64,000 nucleotides of DNA, from positions 62,001 to 126,000 of the forward strand of contig NZ_FNBT01000010.1 in NCBI RefSeq assembly GCF_900102425.1, in the 5' to 3' direction. The first letter of the stretch is position 1. The number at the start of each line of letters is the position of its first letter. The notes below the pieces were generated by a model. The model was not told the origin of the DNA. It saw nothing but the letters and a program-made list of their open reading frames with translations, and searched no databases. A program made the translations under genes and the position numbers. Source of the stretch: Blastococcus aurantiacus (lineage in GTDB: Bacteria > Actinomycetota > Actinomycetes > Mycobacteriales > Geodermatophilaceae). This document shows positions 1 through 8,574 of this stretch, one piece after another.

Positions 1-633
1 TGCCGGGAGGTGTACGGGCGCACCCCGGTCGAGCACTTCGAGGACGTCGGGTGGGCCACCGACCGCGCCTGGGTGGCGCACTTCGCCTACCCGAGCGAGG
101 CGGAGGCGGAGCGGCTGGCCCGCGCCGGCGTCGGGGTGGCGCACTGCCCGAGCTCGAACATGCTGCTGTGTGGCGCCACCGCGAAGGTCCAGCAGTACCG
201 CGGCTGGGGCGGTCCGGTCGGCCTGGGCTGCGACGGGTCCTCCTCGGCCGACGCCGCGTCGCTGTGGATGGAGGCGCGGGCGGCGCTGCTCGTCGCGCGG
301 CTGCTGCACGGGCCGGCGTCGATGACGGCGCGCGACGCCCTCGACGTCGGCACCCGGGGCTCGGCGGCCTGCCTGGGCCGGGACGACGAGATCGGCCACC
401 TGACCGTCGGGGCCCTCGCCGACGTCGTCGTCTGGGACATGGACCCCGTCTCGCTGGCCGGGGCGCACAGCGACCCGGTCGAGGCGTGGCTGCGGTGCGG
501 TCCGGCGCGGGCGTGGGTGACGACGGTGGGTGGCCGGGTCCTCGTCGAGGACGGTCGGCTGAGGCTGCCCGGCCTGTCCGAGCAGCTGCGGACGCACGAC
601 CGGATCTCGCGGGAGATGCAGGGCCTGGTCTGA
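1..633 (+). CDS. 8-oxoguanine deaminase-like amidohydrolase, 3' part
   Basis: C-terminal 210 residues of a metal-dependent amidohydrolase; the 5' end lies left of the window and the frame is open from base 1. Visible family features are HCPSSNM followed by GLGCDGSSSAD (metal-binding Asp of the deaminase barrel), then the C-terminal composite domain with IGHLTVGALADVVVWD and GAHSDPVEAWLRCGP. The last motif is typical of 8-oxoguanine deaminases of the guanine deaminase/AtzA group, which hydrolyse 8-oxoguanine to urate. This would be a cytosolic purine-salvage or detoxification enzyme. The N-terminal HxH metal site cannot be checked here, so another member of the cyclic amidohydrolase superfamily remains possible. 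Confidence 0.8.
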   Translation, partial: CREVYGRTPVEHFEDVGWATDRAWVAHFAYPSEAEAERLARAGVGVAHCPSSNMLLCGATAKVQQYRGWGGPVGLGCDGSSSADAASLWMEARAALLVARLLHGPASMTARDALDVGTRGSAACLGRDDEIGHLTVGALADVVVWDMDPVSLAGAHSDPVEAWLRCGPARAWVTTVGGRVLVEDGRLRLPGLSEQLRTHDRISREMQGLV

Positions 634-644
634 GGAGCCGGGTG

Positions 645-670
645 CCGCCCGCTCACCGGGGGGCGGGCGG
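645..670. terminator. bidirectional hairpin terminator between convergent genes
   Basis: CCGCCCGC (645-652) and GCGGGCGG (663-670) form an 8-bp perfect stem with a 10-base loop. It lies between the stop of the deaminase and the stop of the convergent glycosyltransferase. No T-run follows, as is common in very GC-rich actinobacteria. Confidence 0.6.
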
Positions 671-684
671 GCCCCGGCCGCAGG

Positions 685-2682
685 TCAGTCCCGCAGCGCG
701 ATGACGACGATCCGTCCGAGCTCGATCCGCTCGAACTCCGGGCCGGTGAGCACCCGGTCCGGGAAGCTGACGTCGTCGCCCACCGTGCGGTTCGGGAAGT
801 CGTCGACCGTGAAGGGGAGCACCAGCGCCTCGCCGACCCGTGGCAGCACGAGGCCGTCGACCCGGTCGAACTCGTTGTCGCGCAGCAGTTCGGCCGCGCA
901 CGCCGAGGTCGGGCAGTCGCCGACCTCCTCGAGCAGCTCCACCCGTTCCTCGAACTGCCCGTTCGGATGGGAGTAGATGCTCTTGAAGGTCAGGAACCCG
1001 TGCACCGGCGTCGTGGCGAGCAGGTCCACCTGCGAGGTGACCAGGACGGCCTCGTCCAGGGGGATGTCGGGCCGCAGCGTCCGCCAGGCCGCGCGGACCT
1101 CGGTGACCGGCTCGTCGGCGGGGTCCACGAACAGGGTGGGGATGTAGGGCGGCCCGTCGGGGTCGCCGGCGGGCACCGAGCCGTCGGGGTAGCGCGTGGT
1201 CTGGGCGGTCAGCGCGTGGTGCCCGACCACCCAGTACGACGCGAGGTGGTGGGCCGCCGACGCTGCCGCGCACCCGACGAGGACGACGGCGGCCAGCCTG
1301 GGGAGCCAGGCGGCGCGCGCCCTCCGCTCGGAGTGGCGCAGCCAGCGCCCCAGCCAGTCGGCGGCACCGACCACGCCGGTGGCCAGCAGCACCATCAGGA
1401 GGGCGTCCTGCGTCTTGAAGGCGAGGAAGCCGATGTCGGCCCGCTCGGCGAGAGCGCCGAGTTTCAGCGTGGCGCAGCAGCCGAGGACGGCGAGGCCCAG
1501 CCCGCCGGCGAGCGGGTAGGTGCTGCCGCCGAGGTCCCGGCCACGGAGCCGGCACCAGGCGGCCCAGGCGAGCCAGGCCAGGCCGACCAGCCCGGCGGCC
1601 TGGGCCTCCTCGAACGGCGAGGGCAGCACCAGGTCGTGGCCGCCGAGGACCGAGTAGCGGATCTGCAGGCTGTCCGACGGGAAGCGGAGCCGCGCCACGA
1701 CGAGGGGCACCCAGGTGGGCGTGGACACCACGAGTCCCACGACGCCGATGGCCGCGGCCCGCCGCAGCGGCAGCCGCGGAGGGGGTCGCTCGCCGTCGCG
1801 GCGCGGGAGGCGGCGCCGCACCGCGTCGTAGGCGAGGGCCAGCACGGTGGCGACGCCGAAGGGCAGGAGCCAGTAGGTGTGCACGAGCGCGAGCAGCCCG
1901 AACACCACACCCAGCCGCCAGGCCGGCCACCGGGCGACCCCCGGCGCCCGGACGTCGCGTACGGCCAGCAGCCACCACGGCAGCAGGCAGGCGAGGACCA
2001 GCCACTCGTCGGGCTTGTGCGGCTCGGCGGTCCAGATCGTCACGAGAGCGGCGACCGCTGCCGCCGGGAGGGCGCCGGCCACCGGCCGCCACAGCAGGTA
2101 GGCCGCCAGCGGCACGAGCACGCCCACGAGCAGCTGGACCGGCTTCACCGCCTCCCAGCCCGCCAGGTCGGTGAGGGCCGCGAAACGGCCCTGGACCCAG
2201 CCCAGGGCGGGCGGGTAGTAGGCCGGCAGGCCGCGGTAGTTGTAGTCGAACAACCCCGGTGTCTCGGCGTACCGGGTGGCGATCTGCGTGCGGAAGGAGG
2301 AGTCGGCGTAGAGGCCGCCCCAGCCCCAGCGGGTGCCGTGCAGCGCGGCCGTCGTGGCCGCGCCGATCAGCACTCCCGCGAGGACCGCACCGGCGTCCGC
2401 GGCGGTCCCCGGCCGGCGGCGGGCCACGAGGGCGACCGCCGCGCCGGCCAGACCACCGACGGTGGTCAGGACCGGCACGAGGCGGTCCCGCCACTCCGCC
2501 TCGACGATCGACACCTCCCAGAGGGCGACCAGCCAGGCGGTCAGCGCCCACCCGGCCAGCGCCGCTCCGACGAGCAGGGCCGGCCGCAACCGGCCGGCGA
2601 CCCACCGGGGACCGGGGTGAGCCTGCGGAGGGGGAGGAGGGGGGACGGGCGTGCGCACGTCCTCGGCGGCGGGCGTGCTCAC
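685..2682 (-). CDS. AftA-like membrane arabinofuranosyltransferase
   Basis: 665-residue GT-C type polytopic membrane protein. After a proline-rich N-terminus there are about ten hydrophobic helices, then a soluble extracytoplasmic C-terminal domain (about residues 480-665). The loop near residues 125-170 contains SSFRTQIATRYAE, DYNYRGLPAYYPP and LGWVQGR, which resembles the mycobacterial galactan 5-O-arabinofuranosyltransferase AftA. The C-terminal part has VHGFLTFKSIYSHPNGQFEER, also AftA-like. AftA attaches the first arabinofuranose, from decaprenylphosphoryl-arabinose, to cell-wall galactan. The GTG start at 2682 has no convincing Shine-Dalgarno, so the exact N-terminus is uncertain. Its neighbour is another wall enzyme, the VanY-type peptidase. 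Confidence 0.75.
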   Translation of the reverse strand: MSTPAAEDVRTPVPPPPPPQAHPGPRWVAGRLRPALLVGAALAGWALTAWLVALWEVSIVEAEWRDRLVPVLTTVGGLAGAAVALVARRRPGTAADAGAVLAGVLIGAATTAALHGTRWGWGGLYADSSFRTQIATRYAETPGLFDYNYRGLPAYYPPALGWVQGRFAALTDLAGWEAVKPVQLLVGVLVPLAAYLLWRPVAGALPAAAVAALVTIWTAEPHKPDEWLVLACLLPWWLLAVRDVRAPGVARWPAWRLGVVFGLLALVHTYWLLPFGVATVLALAYDAVRRRLPRRDGERPPPRLPLRRAAAIGVVGLVVSTPTWVPLVVARLRFPSDSLQIRYSVLGGHDLVLPSPFEEAQAAGLVGLAWLAWAAWCRLRGRDLGGSTYPLAGGLGLAVLGCCATLKLGALAERADIGFLAFKTQDALLMVLLATGVVGAADWLGRWLRHSERRARAAWLPRLAAVVLVGCAAASAAHHLASYWVVGHHALTAQTTRYPDGSVPAGDPDGPPYIPTLFVDPADEPVTEVRAAWRTLRPDIPLDEAVLVTSQVDLLATTPVHGFLTFKSIYSHPNGQFEERVELLEEVGDCPTSACAAELLRDNEFDRVDGLVLPRVGEALVLPFTVDDFPNRTVGDDVSFPDRVLTGPEFERIELGRIVVIALRD

Positions 2683-2817
2683 GTGCCGGCGGGGCCGTCC
2701 GACGACGACGGCGCCGGGATCCGGGGGGACGCCGGGCGGGAGGTCATGCAGCCATTCTGACGCGGCCGGCGCAACCGCACCGGCCGACCCGGCTGGGCCC
2801 GCCCCGCGGCGCCGCGG

Positions 2818-3465
2818 TCACGGTTGCATCCTCGGGTCGTGCGTGGGGTCGGCGTACATGCCGGGGCACCCCCGGTCCGCCGCGCCGGCCCGCAGCTCGT
2901 AGTGCCACGGCTCGTTGCGGTAGATCTGGCACAACCCGTACGCGGCGCCGTGCTCGGCGAGCCACGACCGGGCCGACGCGGGCCCGAGGTCGACGGCGTC
3001 CCCCGACACGTGGGCCGACGTGTCGGAGGTGGCCACCCAGCGGGCGGCCTCCTCGGCCGAGCCGTGCTCGGCGACCGCCTCCCGCAGCAGCTGCTCCTGG
3101 TACTCCGCGGACCGCCAGCCGCTGGTGACGGTGAACGCCACGCCGTCGTCCGCCGCGGCCCCGGCCGCCCGGCGCAGCGCGGTCAGCAGCGCGGGGTCGA
3201 GCTCCGTGACGGCGGGCAGCCCGCTGCCGACGGTCGTGCCGCCCCCGGGGACGACGCCGTCGTCCACCGTGACGCCGTCCGGGACGAGCGGGACCGCCGC
3301 ACCCAGCTCGGGAAGGGGACGGACCACCGTCGCGGAGGACGCGTCCACCGCCTGGGATCCGACGACGGCACCGACGCCGGCGGCGAGAGCCACGGCCAGG
3401 AGGGCGACGACCGCCCCTCGCACACGTCGTGCCGCCCTGCTCGGGGATCGCGGGTTCTGAGGCAT
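2818..3465 (-). CDS. VanY-type D-alanyl-D-alanine carboxypeptidase
   Basis: 215 residues from ATG 3465. A cytoplasmic RRVRG stretch is followed by one hydrophobic segment (about residues 15-40), so the enzyme is exported or membrane-anchored. The catalytic part carries SAHVSGDAVDLG (the HxxGxxxD zinc motif) and EPWHYEL (second zinc His with catalytic Glu), diagnostic of M15B/VanY metallopeptidases. VTSGWRS, upstream of these, is the usual substrate-side motif. The family removes the terminal D-Ala from peptidoglycan stems. It is divergent from a two-component system, an arrangement that suggests cell-envelope control by analogy with VanRS; that link is inference. Confidence 0.85.
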   Translation of the reverse strand: MPQNPRSPSRAARRVRGAVVALLAVALAAGVGAVVGSQAVDASSATVVRPLPELGAAVPLVPDGVTVDDGVVPGGGTTVGSGLPAVTELDPALLTALRRAAGAAADDGVAFTVTSGWRSAEYQEQLLREAVAEHGSAEEAARWVATSDTSAHVSGDAVDLGPASARSWLAEHGAAYGLCQIYRNEPWHYELRAGAADRGCPGMYADPTHDPRMQP

Positions 3466-3540
3466 GCCGGCAGTCAAGGCAGCTGCGCGTTGCCTGCCCG
3501 TAAGGCGATCTCCATATGCCGGCGATACGCAGCGGCTCTC

Positions 3541-3546
3541 TAACCT
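3541..3546 (+). promoter_or_regulatory. -10 box of a leaderless promoter (response regulator gene)
   Basis: TAACCT ends 6 bases before the ATG at 3553. The transcript would therefore start at or next to the start codon, and no Shine-Dalgarno is present. I see no clear -35 element. Confidence 0.5.
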
Positions 3547-3552
3547 CGGCGC

Positions 3553-4237
<685 letters not shown>

Positions 4238-4245
<8 letters not shown>

Positions 4246-5374
4246 GCCGCCCGGGCCGAGCGTCCGGCTGCGGCTCACGCTCAGCTACGCCGGCTTCCTC
4301 CTGCTCGCCGGTGGCCTGCTCCTGGCGGTGGTGTGGGTGTTCCTGCTGCGCTACGTGCCCGACGCCGTGGTCATCAACGCCACCTCCCGCGGACGCGGCC
4401 CCGGGCTCTTCGTGCCCAACCGGTCGGACCTCCAGCGCGCCTTCGCCCCGAGGGCCGCCGCGGCGCTGGCCTTCCTGCTGCTGCTCGGCCTCGCGGGAGG
4501 GTGGTTCCTCGCCGGACGGGTCCTGGCCCCGCTGACCCGCATCACCGACGCCACCCGTGCGGCCGCGACCGGATCCCTGTCCCACCGGATCGCGCTGCCC
4601 GGGCGGCGGGACGAGTTCCGCGAGCTCGCCGACGCCTTCGACGGCATGCTGGCGCGGCTCGAGGCGCACGTCGGCGAGCAGCAGCGCTTCGCGGCCAACG
4701 CCTCGCACGAACTGCGCACCCCGCTGGCGATCACGCAGACCCTGCTCGAGGTCGCCCGCAAGGACCCCCACCACGACCCGCGCGAGCTCGTCGACCGCCT
4801 CCTCGCCGTCAACGCGCGCGCCATCGACCTCACCGAGGCGCTGCTCCTGCTCAGCCGGGCAGACCAGCGCTCCTTCGCGCGGGAGACCGTCGACCTGTCC
4901 CTGCTCGCCGAGGAGGCGGCCGAGACGCTCCTGCCCCTGGCCGAGGAACACGGCGTCGACCTCCGGGTGTCCGGGAGCATCACGCCCGCTGTCGGCTCAC
5001 GGCCCCTCCTGCTGCAGCTGACCACGAACCTGCTGCACAACGCGATCGTCCACAACGGCACGGACGGCGGCACCGTGTGGGTCACGACCGGCGTACCGGC
5101 CGGGACGGCGGTGCTCACCGTCGAGAACACCGGTGACGTCCTCGCGCCCGAACTGGTGGCCACCCTGACCGAGCCCTTCCGGCGGGGCACGGAACGCGTC
5201 GGCGGCGGCTCCGCCGGGGTCGGCCTCGGTCTGGCGATCGTCGAGCGGATCGCCCAGGCGCACCGGGGCGTTCTGGCGCTGGACCCCCGCCCCGGCGGCG
5301 GGCTGCGCGCCGTCGTGCGACTGCCTGCGGCGGTGCCGGAGGAGCAGGCTGTCCCTTTCCGTGCCCGTGCCTGA
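4238..5374 (+). CDS. sensor histidine kinase, HAMP/HisKA/HATPase_c
   Basis: 378 residues from GTG 4238. That start overlaps the response regulator stop and places the first membrane helix at about residues 13-38, a short extracytoplasmic loop, and the second helix at about 72-95. HAMP follows (RVLAPLTRITDATRAA). The dimerisation/phosphotransfer motif is FAANASHELRTPL with H157. The ATPase domain shows LLHNAIVHN (N box), VENTGD (G1) and GVGLGLAIVERIAQAHRG (G2). A periplasmic loop of only about 35 residues suggests sensing at or in the membrane. This is the cognate kinase of the preceding regulator. Confidence 0.92.
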
Positions 5375-5405
5375 GCCGTGTGGCGGAAGTCATCGCGCGT
5401 TCACA

Positions 5406-5444
5406 AACATTTCGCTCGGACAAAGGTTGCGCGCGCGTTAGCAT
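5406..5444 (+). promoter_or_regulatory. candidate MarR operator and leaderless promoter
   Basis: AACATTT (5406-5412) and AAAGGTT (5422-5428) form an imperfect inverted repeat (6 of 7 pairs) with a 9-base spacer, in an AT-rich patch. TAGCAT (5439-5444) lies 6 bases before the GTG of the MarR gene. The repeat brackets the expected -35 region, as in autorepressed marR-efflux operons. Confidence 0.45.
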
Positions 5445-5450
5445 TCACGG

Positions 5451-5921
5451 GTGCCTGCCGAACCCGACGACCTCTTCGGCGTGCTCGTGGAGTTCGTGAC
5501 GCGTCTGATGAGCACGGGCGAGTCCGACGGTCTGGACGCCCTGGCCGAGAGCGACCTGTCGTTCTCGCAGGCACGCACGCTCTTCCTGCTCACCAGGAAG
5601 ACCGAACCCATGCCGATCCACTCCATCGCCGACGCTCTCGGGCTCTCGATGGCCGCCGCCGGCCGCAACGTCGACCAGCTCGTCGGCCTCGAGATGGTCG
5701 AGCGGCGCGAGAGCCCGGTGGACCGGCGGGTGAAGCTCGTGTCGCTCACCCCGCTGGGAGAAGAGCTGGCGACGCAGCACATCGCGGCGAAGCACGAATC
5801 GCTCAAGGCGTTCACCCACGCCCTGCCCCCGGAGCAGCGCGACCAGCTGCACCGGGCGCTCACCGACATCCTCGCGGGCGGCGCCCTCCGCCCGGGACCA
5901 GACCAGGAGACCTGCCTGTGA
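5451..5921 (+). CDS. MarR-family transcriptional regulator
   Basis: 156 residues from GTG 5451, immediately after a -10 box. The winged-helix core includes FSQARTLFLL, IHSIADALGLSMAAAGRNVDQL (recognition-helix region) and the wing VERRESPVDRRVKLVSLTPLG. The DxR wing motif is characteristic of MarR proteins. Its stop overlaps the start of the adjacent DHA2 exporter, so the two form one transcription unit. The likely role is ligand-relieved repression of its own operon, supported by the imperfect palindrome in the promoter. Confidence 0.9.
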   Translation: MPAEPDDLFGVLVEFVTRLMSTGESDGLDALAESDLSFSQARTLFLLTRKTEPMPIHSIADALGLSMAAAGRNVDQLVGLEMVERRESPVDRRVKLVSLTPLGEELATQHIAAKHESLKAFTHALPPEQRDQLHRALTDILAGGALRPGPDQETCL

Positions 5922-7408
5922 CCACCTCAGCCCCGCCGGCCCAGCCGGCGTACCCCGAGAAGATCGACGGGCCGGTGCTCAAGATCGCCGGCGTCGTCGT
6001 CCTCGGCGCCATCATGTCGATCCTCGACATCACCGTCGTGAGCGTCGCGCTGCCGACCTTCCAGGACGTCTTCGACGCCAGCTACGCCACGGTCGCCTGG
6101 ACCATGACGGCCTACACGCTGGCGCTGGCCACCGTCATCCCGCTCACCGGCTGGGCCGCCGACCGCTTCGGCACCAAGCGCCTCTACCTGGCCGCGCTGT
6201 TCCTCTTCACCGCCGGCTCCGTGCTGTGCGCGATGGCCACCTCGATCGAGATGCTGGTCGCCTTCCGCGTCCTGCAGGGCCTCGGCGGCGGCATGCTGAT
6301 GCCGCTGGGCATGACGATCCTGACCCGCGCGGCGGGCCCCGACCGCATCGGCCGGCTCATGGCCGTGCTCGGCATCCCCATGCTGCTCGGCCCGATCTCC
6401 GGCCCGATCCTCGGCGGCTGGCTCATCGACATCGCCTCGTGGCACTGGATCTTCCTGATCAACCTGCCCATCGGCATCGCCGCGCTCGTCTACTCCTACA
6501 GCGTGCTGCCCAAGGACGAGCCGAGCCCGACCGAGCGGTTCGACTTCCTCGGCATGCTGCTGCTCTCGCCCGGCCTCGCGCTGTTCCTCTTCGGCGTCTC
6601 CTCGATCGCCGAGGGTGGCGAGGGGGCGTCCTTCGGCCCGCGGGTCTGGGTGTCGGCCACGATCGGCGTCGCGCTGATCCTGACTTTCATCGCCCACGCT
6701 CTGCGCACCGAGAAGCCGCTGATCGACCTGCGGCTGTTCAAGAACCGGCGGCTGACGATCGCGACGGTGTCGATGTTCGTGTTCGTCATCGCCTTCATGG
6801 GCGCCGGCCTGCTGTTCCCGTCCTACTTCCTGCAGGTGCGCGGTGAGACCACGCTGATGGCCGGCCTGCTCATCGCCCCCCAGGGCCTGGGCGCCATGGT
6901 GACGATGCCGATCGCCGGCATCCTCGCCGACAAGGTGCCGATCGGCCGGACCGTGCCGATCGCCCTGCTCGTGATGGCCAGCGGCTTCTTCGTCTTCACG
7001 CAGGTCGACGCGGACACGTCCTACCTGGTGCTGTGCAGCGCGCTGTTCGTCATGGGTCTGGGCATGGGCGGCACGATGATGCCGATCATGACCTCGGCGC
7101 TGAAGTCGCTGACCAACTCCGAGGTCGCCCGCGGCTCGACGCTGGTCAACATCGTCCAGCAGATCGGTGGCTCCATCGGCACCGCGGTGCTGTCGGTCGT
7201 GCTGACCAACCAGCTCACGTCGCGGGTCCCGGGGTCGGCCGACCCGCTGCAGTCCATGGCCGAAGGCTTCGGGACGACGTTCACCGTCGCCTTCGCCCTC
7301 ATCCTGCTCGCCCTCATCCCGGTGGCGTTCCTGCCGCGGAAGAAGGAGGAGTCGCACCTCCTCGACGACGAGGACGGCGCCGTCCCCGCCCCGGTGCTCA
7401 TGCACTGA
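5918..7408 (+). CDS. DHA2-family (EmrB/QacA) MFS drug exporter
   Basis: 496 residues from GTG 5918, which overlaps the MarR stop (GTGA). About 14 hydrophobic helices fit the DHA2 subgroup. Signatures are SILDITVVSVALP (motif D1 in helix 1), GWAADRFGTKRLYL (motif A) and GPISGPILGGWLID (motif C of antiporters in helix 5). The family expels hydrophobic or cationic compounds by proton antiport. Cotranscription with MarR indicates substrate-induced expression; the substrate cannot be read from sequence. The gene is followed by a strong hairpin. Confidence 0.92.
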   Translation: MTTSAPPAQPAYPEKIDGPVLKIAGVVVLGAIMSILDITVVSVALPTFQDVFDASYATVAWTMTAYTLALATVIPLTGWAADRFGTKRLYLAALFLFTAGSVLCAMATSIEMLVAFRVLQGLGGGMLMPLGMTILTRAAGPDRIGRLMAVLGIPMLLGPISGPILGGWLIDIASWHWIFLINLPIGIAALVYSYSVLPKDEPSPTERFDFLGMLLLSPGLALFLFGVSSIAEGGEGASFGPRVWVSATIGVALILTFIAHALRTEKPLIDLRLFKNRRLTIATVSMFVFVIAFMGAGLLFPSYFLQVRGETTLMAGLLIAPQGLGAMVTMPIAGILADKVPIGRTVPIALLVMASGFFVFTQVDADTSYLVLCSALFVMGLGMGGTMMPIMTSALKSLTNSEVARGSTLVNIVQQIGGSIGTAVLSVVLTNQLTSRVPGSADPLQSMAEGFGTTFTVAFALILLALIPVAFLPRKKEESHLLDDEDGAVPAPVLMH

Positions 7409-7427
7409 TCCGCCCCGACGGCACGAC

Positions 7428-7460
7428 GACGGCCCTCCCGGTCCTCCCGGGAGGGCCGTC
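7428..7460 (+). terminator. rho-independent-type hairpin after the efflux operon
   Basis: A 14-bp perfect stem (7428-7441 with 7447-7460) closes a 5-base loop, 20 bases after the exporter stop. It is very GC-rich and has no T-run. Confidence 0.8.
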
Positions 7461-7481
7461 GCCGCGTCCGGGTCGCCTCCG

Positions 7482-7487
7482 TACCCT
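7482..7487 (+). promoter_or_regulatory. -10 box of a leaderless promoter (OYE gene)
   Basis: TACCCT ends 7 bases before the GTG at 7495, directly after the efflux-operon terminator. Together these suggest that a new transcription unit begins here. Confidence 0.45.
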
Positions 7488-7494
7488 CGGCCGG

Positions 7495-8574
7495 GTGTCC
7501 GACCTCTTCGCGCCCCTGACGTTGGCCCACGGCCCGGCCGCTCCGAACCGCATGTGGCTGGCCCCGCTCACCAACACGCAGAGCCACCCCGACGGGCGGC
7601 TCTCCGACGAGGAGCTGCACTGGCTGTCGCTGCGGGCGCGCGGCGGGCACGGGCTGACCATGAGCTGCGCCGCGCACGTCCAGGCCGGCGGTCAGGGCTT
7701 CCCCGGGCAGCTCGGCGTCTTCTCCGACGACCACCTGCCCGGGCTGACCCGGCTGGCCACCGCGCTGAAGGACGCCGGGTCGCTGTCCTCCCTCCAGCTG
7801 CACCACGCCGGCATCCGCTCGCCGCAGGAGCTGGTCGGGCAGCCGGTGGGGCCCTCGGACGACGAGGAGACCGGCGCCCGCGCCATGACCGGGGACGAGG
7901 TCGGGCAGCTGGTCGAGGACTTCGCCGTCGGCGCGGAGCGGGCCGAGCGGGCCGGTTTCGACGGCATCGAGGTGCACGGCGCGCACGGCTACGTCGTCGC
8001 CCAGTTCCTCTCGCCGGAGATCAACCGGCGCACCGACGGCTACGGGGGCTCCCTGGAGAACCGCGCCCGGCTGCTGTGGGAGATCCTCAGCGCCGTCCGC
8101 GAGCGGTGCAGCCCCGACTTCCAGGTGGGTGTGCGGCTCTCGCCCGAGCGCTTCGGCCTCCGCCTCGGTGAGATCCGGGACGTCGCCGCGGAGCTGATGG
8201 GCCGGGGTGACGTCGACTACCTGGACATGTCGCTGTGGGACGTGGCCAAGCTGCCGGTGGAGGAGGAGTACTCCGACCGCCCGCTCATGGAGTGGTTCAC
8301 CGACCTCGACCGTGGCACCACGCGCCTCGGCGTCGCCGGCAAGGTGCGCAACGGCCGCGGGGCCGCCGAGACCCTCGAGCGGGGCGCGGACTTCGTGATG
8401 GTCGGCCGGGCCGCGATCCTGCACCACGACTTCCCCGAGCAGGTGCGGCGCGACGGCGGCTTCGTGCCGGTGCCGACGCCGGTCAGCCCCGACCACCTGG
8501 CCGCCGAGGGCCTGTCGCCGGTGTTCGTCGAGTACATGCGCAACTGGCGGAACTTCGTCGCCGACGCCTCGTGA
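7495..8574 (+). CDS. old-yellow-enzyme family NADH:flavin oxidoreductase
   Basis: 359-residue TIM-barrel flavoprotein. Visible family elements are NRMWLAPLTN near the N-terminus (FMN contact), LQLHHAG, GFDGIEVHGAHGY, VAQFLSPEINRRTDGYGG, SLENRARLL, and GADFVMVGRAAI for phosphate binding near the C-terminus. OYE proteins reduce activated alkenes or release flavin-bound intermediates using NAD(P)H. The enzyme is cytosolic and its natural substrate is unknown. The next gene starts inside its stop codon (GTGA overlap), so it is translationally coupled to a GH13 glycosidase although the two have no obvious metabolic link. Confidence 0.9.
   Translation: MSDLFAPLTLAHGPAAPNRMWLAPLTNTQSHPDGRLSDEELHWLSLRARGGHGLTMSCAAHVQAGGQGFPGQLGVFSDDHLPGLTRLATALKDAGSLSSLQLHHAGIRSPQELVGQPVGPSDDEETGARAMTGDEVGQLVEDFAVGAERAERAGFDGIEVHGAHGYVVAQFLSPEINRRTDGYGGSLENRARLLWEILSAVRERCSPDFQVGVRLSPERFGLRLGEIRDVAAELMGRGDVDYLDMSLWDVAKLPVEEEYSDRPLMEWFTDLDRGTTRLGVAGKVRNGRGAAETLERGADFVMVGRAAILHHDFPEQVRRDGGFVPVPTPVSPDHLAAEGLSPVFVEYMRNWRNFVADAS

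Noticed and set aside
967-2760. 597-residue plus-strand open frame over the AftA-like gene
   Set aside because: It is a shadow of the minus-strand gene: the frame is open because the DNA is so GC-rich, the translation is low-complexity Gly/Arg/Pro, and no family motif is seen.
3501-3530. Repeated GGCGAT (3504 and 3521) as an OmpR-type binding site upstream of the response regulator
   Set aside because: The spacing is 17 bases, not the roughly 10-11 base step expected for tandem OmpR-family sites, and six bases is too short in GC-rich DNA.
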